Assembly (NCBI GenBank): GCA_021778875.1
Contig: JAJYBT010000057.1
Coordinates: forward strand, 1 to 8,761
Length of the DNA stretch: 8,761 nucleotides
Source of the DNA: Acidobacteriota bacterium
Lineage (GTDB): Bacteria > Acidobacteriota > Terriglobia > Terriglobales > Acidobacteriaceae
Direction of reading: 5' to 3'
The translations under genes and the position numbers were made by a program. This document shows positions 5,838-8,761 of this stretch, one piece after another. Below the pieces are notes generated by a model that saw nothing but the letters and a program-made list of their open reading frames with translations, searched no databases and was not told the origin of the DNA. Within the stretch, counting starts at the first letter, position 1, and every line of letters begins with the position of its first letter.

Positions 5838-7253
5838 TCAGCTTGCGGGCTCAGCGGCCAGCTTGCGCGCTTCCGCGTCGAAAATCTCCGGATCGGGATC
5901 CTTGAAGAAGGCAGCATGCAATGACCGGACAGCTTCGTCCGCATCATCCTCGTCGATCATGAAGCTCATATTGATCTCGCTCGCGCCTTGCGAGATCATG
6001 CGCACATTGATGTGGCGAATGGCGTTGAAGACCTGCGCGGCGATGCCGTTCTGCCCGCGGATGTCTTCGCCGACCATGCAGATCAGCGCCTTTTTGCCCT
6101 CGTACTTCACGTCGGCGAGCTGGCTCAGGTCGGCGGCAATCGCGGGCAGTTTGTCGTTCGAGTCCACGGTGAGCGAAACGCTGACTTCGCTGGTGGAAAC
6201 CATGTCGACCGGGCACTTGTGCTTGTCGAAGATGGTGAAGATTTCCTTCAGATAGCCGTGGGTCATCAGCATACGGCTGGCCACAACGTCGATGATGCTC
6301 AGCTTCTTTTTCACCGCGATGGATTTGAACGGGCTCCTGCAGTGCGGCGCCAGCGAGATGATGCGCGTGCCCTCGTTCGACGGATTGCGGCTGTTGAGCA
6401 CGAGTACGGGAATGTTTTTCTTCACAGCCGGCAGAATGGTGGCCGGGTGCAGCACCTTTGCGCCAAAGTAGGCCAGCTCGGCGGCCTCTTCAAAGCTGAT
6501 GACCTTCACGCGCAGCGCATCCGGGCAGACGCGCGGGTCGCAGGTCATGATGCCGTCCACGTCAGTCCAAATCTCGATTGCGTCCGCGTTGAGCGCGCCG
6601 CCGATGAGGGCGCCGGTAAAGTCAGAGCCGCCGCGGCCCAACGTGGTGGTGATACCTTCTTCGTTGGATGCGATAAAGCCGCCCATCACCGGCACCTTGT
6701 GCTGATTCACCAGCGGGAGCAGCTTCTCGGCGGCGCGCTTTTCGACAATCGCGTCCTGCGGCACGGCTTTCTGGTATTGCGAGTCCGTGATGACCACGTC
6801 GCGCGCGTCCACATGCATGGCGTCCATGCCGCTTTCGCAAAAGGCCGCGGCAACGATGCGGCTGGAGATGCGCTCGCCATAGCTGACGATCAGGTCGGAG
6901 ATGCGCGGCGTGAGTTCAAGAATGGCCGCCAGCCCGCGCAGAATCTCGTCGAGCGAGTCGAACTTCTGATCGATGTGGTTGACCAGCTCGGCCGGGTTCT
7001 TGACCAGCGCGGCAGCCGTGTCGCGGTGGCGCGAGCGCAGCCGCGAACTGATGGCCAGAGCGCCCGTGCGGTCTCCCTGCGCGGCCGACGAGGCGGCGCG
7101 CAGCAACTGGTCAGTCACCTTGGCCAGGGCGCTCACCACCACCACGGGCTGCTTGCCCATGGCCACGCGGCCAGCCACAATGGCCGCCGTACGACGGATG
7201 GCTGCCGGATCCTCGACCGACGTGCCGCCAAACTTCATCACAACCAGGCTCAT
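5838..7253 (-). CDS. lysC: Aspartate kinase, lysine-sensitive monofunctional type (LysC)
   Basis: The 471-residue protein phosphorylates aspartate with ATP, the entry step to lysine, diaminopimelate, threonine and methionine. The kinase domain starts with VMKFGGTSV (residues 5-13, nucleotide/aspartate binding, Lys7), continues with SALAKVTDQL and SYGERISS, and includes TTLGRGGSDFTGALIG (203-218), WTDVDGIMTCDPR (229-241) and FGAKVLHPATILPAV (263-277). The C-terminus has two ACT domains, about 317-375 and 388-455. The first contains GYLKEIF and VDMVSTSEVSVSLTVD, closely like the lysine-binding ACT region of E. coli LysC; the second contains INVRMISQGASEINMSF. Feedback inhibition by lysine is inferred from this resemblance. 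It is a monofunctional class enzyme with no homoserine dehydrogenase domain. A GGGAA motif 8 nt before the ATG supports the start at 7253. It lies between asd (50 bp upstream) and dapB (63 bp downstream), in the same direction. Confidence 0.95.
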   Translation of the reverse strand: MSLVVMKFGGTSVEDPAAIRRTAAIVAGRVAMGKQPVVVVSALAKVTDQLLRAASSAAQGDRTGALAISSRLRSRHRDTAAALVKNPAELVNHIDQKFDSLDEILRGLAAILELTPRISDLIVSYGERISSRIVAAAFCESGMDAMHVDARDVVITDSQYQKAVPQDAIVEKRAAEKLLPLVNQHKVPVMGGFIASNEEGITTTLGRGGSDFTGALIGGALNADAIEIWTDVDGIMTCDPRVCPDALRVKVISFEEAAELAYFGAKVLHPATILPAVKKNIPVLVLNSRNPSNEGTRIISLAPHCRSPFKSIAVKKKLSIIDVVASRMLMTHGYLKEIFTIFDKHKCPVDMVSTSEVSVSLTVDSNDKLPAIAADLSQLADVKYEGKKALICMVGEDIRGQNGIAAQVFNAIRHINVRMISQGASEINMSFMIDEDDADEAVRSLHAAFFKDPDPEIFDAEARKLAAEPAS

Positions 7254-7269
7254 GCGAAATTTCCCATTG

Positions 7270-7292
7270 TTCCAGCCCGTTCAGGGCCGGAA
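7270..7292 (-). other. Hairpin in the asd-lysC gap, just ahead of the lysC ribosome binding site
   Basis: In the operon mRNA, positions 7292-7284 pair with 7278-7270 as a continuous 9-bp stem with one G-U wobble and a 5-nt loop (UGAAC). The opposite-strand RNA would have an A-C mismatch there, so the structure is better in the sense direction. No U-run follows. It sits within 20 nt of the lysC start and could affect translation or mark a processing site; that is inference. Confidence 0.5.
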
Positions 7293-7303
7293 AAGGCTGC
7301 GCC

Positions 7304-8380
7304 TCAGGCGCGCGTGGCGGCCTCAGCCACCGGTTCCAGTTTGCCCAGACTTGCCAGCAGCTCGGCGTTCAGAATGGCTGCTCCCGCCGCGCCGCGAATG
7401 GTGTTATGCGAGAGCGCGGTGAACTTCCAGTCCAGCACGTTGCAGGGGCGCAGGCGACCCACGGTCACCGCCATCCCGCGGCCGCGATTGCGATCCAGCC
7501 GGGGCTGCGGGCGGTCGCTCTGCGGAGCCCACTCGACGGGCTGCTCCGGCGCCGTGGGCAGCGCCTGACCGGCCAGCGGCTTGAACTCCGACCACGCGGC
7601 AAGTATCTCGTCGTGCGTCGCGGGCTTCGCCAGCTTGATGCTCACGCTCTCCATGTGGCCGTCTTCAACCGCCACGCGGTTGCAGTGGGCGCTGATGCGC
7701 GCCGCGAGCGGCGTAACGGCATGGCCCTCAAGCCGGCCCAGCAGCTTGAGCGTCTCGGCCTCCATCTTTTCTTCTTCGCTGCCAATGTACGGCACCACGT
7801 TGCCCAGGATGTCCATCGAAGGCACGCCGGGGTAGCCGGCCCCGCTGACGGCCTGCATGGTGGTCACAAGAATCTGCTCGATGCCGAAGCGCTCCTCGAG
7901 AGGCTTCAGCGCCATGACCAGGCCGATGGTGGAGCAGTTGGGGTTGGTGACCATGTAGCCGCCCGTTGCGCGGCGCGAGGACTGCTCTTCAATCAGGTGC
8001 AGGTGCTCGGCGTTGATTTCCGGAATCACCAGCGGCACGCTGGGCGCCATACGGTAGGCGCTGGAGTTCGACACCACGGCGCAGCCGGCCTCGGCAAAGC
8101 GCGGCTCCAACTCGCGGGCAATGCTGGCGTCCAGGGCCGCGAAGATGATCTTCGGCGCGCCTTCGGGGTCGGCGGGCGCGACGGTCATTCTGGCGATGCG
8201 TTCGGGGAGGGGAGTATCGAGCCGCCACTTGGCAGCTTCGCCATACGCCTTGCCGCTTGAGCGGTCGCTGGCAGCAAGCCAGGCCACCTCAAACCACGGG
8301 TGGCTTTCAAGCAGTTGAATGAAGCGCTGGCCGACCATTCCGGTCGCGCCAAGGATGCCGATTGGGTATTTTTTTTGCAT
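7304..8380 (-). CDS. asd: Aspartate-semialdehyde dehydrogenase, archaeal/fungal-type (Asd)
   Basis: The 358-residue product reduces aspartyl-4-phosphate with NADPH to aspartate semialdehyde, the step between LysC and DapA. The N-terminal Rossmann loop is GILGATGMVGQRF (residues 8-20). The catalytic Cys149 lies in VTNPNCSTIGL, and ISAHCNRVAVEDGH (229-242) supplies substrate-binding Arg235 and the general base His242. MQAVSGAGYPG (175-185) and KFTALSHNTIRGAAGAAILNAELL (319-342) complete the pattern. The NPNCSTIGL and CNRV.V.DGH wording and the length match the branch of Asd best known from archaea and fungi rather than the E. coli type. ATG 8380 was chosen because it begins MQKKYPIGILGATG and has GGAGG upstream; the frame opens further to 8443 without family character. 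It is the first gene of an apparent asd-lysC-dapB operon. Confidence 0.93.
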   Translation of the reverse strand: MQKKYPIGILGATGMVGQRFIQLLESHPWFEVAWLAASDRSSGKAYGEAAKWRLDTPLPERIARMTVAPADPEGAPKIIFAALDASIARELEPRFAEAGCAVVSNSSAYRMAPSVPLVIPEINAEHLHLIEEQSSRRATGGYMVTNPNCSTIGLVMALKPLEERFGIEQILVTTMQAVSGAGYPGVPSMDILGNVVPYIGSEEEKMEAETLKLLGRLEGHAVTPLAARISAHCNRVAVEDGHMESVSIKLAKPATHDEILAAWSEFKPLAGQALPTAPEQPVEWAPQSDRPQPRLDRNRGRGMAVTVGRLRPCNVLDWKFTALSHNTIRGAAGAAILNAELLASLGKLEPVAEAATRA

Positions 8381-8390
8381 GGCTGTGAAC

Positions 8391-8395
8391 CCTCC
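8391..8395 (-). promoter_or_regulatory. Ribosome binding site of asd
   Basis: On the minus strand GGAGG lies 10 nt before ATG 8380. It is the best Shine-Dalgarno sequence in the window and decides the asd start over the upstream in-frame ATG at 8443. Confidence 0.75.
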
Positions 8396-8435
8396 AGTGT
8401 ACAGGAGGATGGGTTCCCGCCAACACATTGCTTGC

Positions 8436-8469
8436 GCAGGCATCCAATTTCCCGCGCTGCAGGCATCCA
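8436..8469. repeat. Short direct repeat upstream of asd
   Basis: GCAGGCATCCA occurs at 8436-8446 and again at 8459-8469, a centre-to-centre distance of 23 bp (about two helix turns). It lies in the 132-bp gap between the protease stop and asd, where an asd promoter would be expected. It could be an operator for a regulator or a chance duplication. No convincing -35/-10 pair was found in the gap. Confidence 0.3.
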
Positions 8470-8512
8470 GGATCTTGAGGCCGGGGAGCGGCCTGGCCCG
8501 GGGCCTGCCGCG

Positions 8513-8761
8513 TCAGGCCGCCTTGCTGGGCTGTTCAGCAGGCGCCGCCGCCTGCCGGTCTGCGCTGCGCATCTCGCGCCAGCATTTGAGCATCCGGTCG
8601 CCGTCAGAGCCCTGAATCGGCAGCAGGTTGGCAATGCCACAGCAGAAGTTGGCCAGACCGAAAACCGGCCACCAGGGCCAGCAGAGAATCAGCAGCAGGT
8701 TGATCAGGGGACCGGCGAATGAGATAAGCAGGTTCTTCGCCGGGGGACCGGCTTCCCTCAC
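8513..8761 (-). CDS. M50-type site-2 protease homologue, C-terminal part (runs off the right edge)
   Basis: The frame is open from the window edge to TGA at 8513-8515, giving the last 82 residues. They contain two hydrophobic stretches (NLLISFAGPLINLLLILCW and WPVFGLANFCCGIANLLPI). The AGPLIN motif matches the GPxxN pattern of M50 intramembrane metalloproteases. NLLPIQGSDGDRM matches the N-x-x-P...DG motif, whose Asp is the third zinc ligand. The HExxH motif would lie upstream, outside the window, so activity cannot be judged. The first in-window codon is GTG, but it is probably internal, because GPP..NLLISFAGP continues family sequence. The segment between the two motifs is short for the family and rich in Trp and Cys. 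The Ala/Gln-rich tail (RQAAAPAEQPSKAA) is likely disordered. The gene ends 132 bp before asd, on the same strand. Confidence 0.7.
   Translation of the reverse strand: MREAGPPAKNLLISFAGPLINLLLILCWPWWPVFGLANFCCGIANLLPIQGSDGDRMLKCWREMRSADRQAAAPAEQPSKAA

Noticed and set aside
5455..6255. 266-codon open frame on the plus strand
   Set aside because: Antisense to dapB and lysC; Ser/Arg/Ala-rich composition without structure.
5988..7568. 526-codon open frame on the plus strand
   Set aside because: It lies antisense to lysC and the end of asd, which have complete family motifs. Its product is rich in His, Arg, Val and Asp without domains, the usual mirror of a GC-rich gene.
7406..8260. 284-codon open frame on the plus strand
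   Set aside because: Antisense to asd, low-complexity Arg/His/Gly-rich product, no motif.
8396..8423. TTGGCG-16 bp-TACACT as a promoter for asd
   Set aside because: Transcription would begin inside or after the GGAGG ribosome site and destroy it.
8477..8493. AGGCC/GGCCT hairpin after the protease gene as a terminator
   Set aside because: Short stem and no T-run on either strand.
8381..8512. Lysine riboswitch ahead of asd
   Set aside because: The gap is only 132 bp, too short for a full lysine riboswitch plus expression platform, and no matching core was recognised.

Overview
The window comes from a GC-rich bacterial chromosome (roughly 60 % GC by eye). It looks like an acidobacterium (class Terriglobia or a close relative). 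That placement is an inference, resting on a DUF4382-type lipoprotein, a TonB protein with an atypical receiver-like N-terminus, an archaeal/fungal-type aspartate-semialdehyde dehydrogenase and a very short membrane protein beside dapA. No rRNA, tRNA, CRISPR array, insertion sequence or phage gene was seen.

Layout from left to right. Positions 1-493 (minus) hold the N-terminal part of a secreted lipoprotein that runs off the left edge. Positions 494-1000 are non-coding and contain an AT-rich island near 850-930. Positions 1001-1135 (minus) encode a 44-residue single-pass membrane protein just downstream of dapA. dapA (1229-2155, minus) follows a GNAT acetyltransferase gene (2241-2726, minus). 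A gap of about 436 bp leads to the only plus-strand gene, a 622-residue TonB-like protein (3163-5031). The minus-strand block asd (7304-8380), lysC (5838-7253), dapB (5097-5774) comes next. The right edge holds the C-terminal end of an M50-type intramembrane metalloprotease (8513-8761, minus).

The core is diaminopimelate/lysine biosynthesis. LysC phosphorylates aspartate, Asd reduces aspartyl phosphate to the semialdehyde, DapA condenses this with pyruvate, and DapB reduces the product to tetrahydrodipicolinate. These are all the steps from aspartate to tetrahydrodipicolinate, feeding lysine and peptidoglycan. asd-lysC-dapB look like an operon with 50-63 bp gaps, each gap holding a perfect or near-perfect RNA hairpin. 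dapA is separated from dapB by the opposite-strand tonB-like gene and sits behind the acetyltransferase gene instead.

The most unusual item is the TonB-like protein. It has a degenerate CheY/CpaE-like receiver domain, then 13 back-to-back heptapeptide repeats on the predicted cytoplasmic side, one internal transmembrane helix and a periplasmic TonB C-terminal domain. This suggests a link between an intracellular domain and outer-membrane energy transduction, but no function can be proven from sequence alone.
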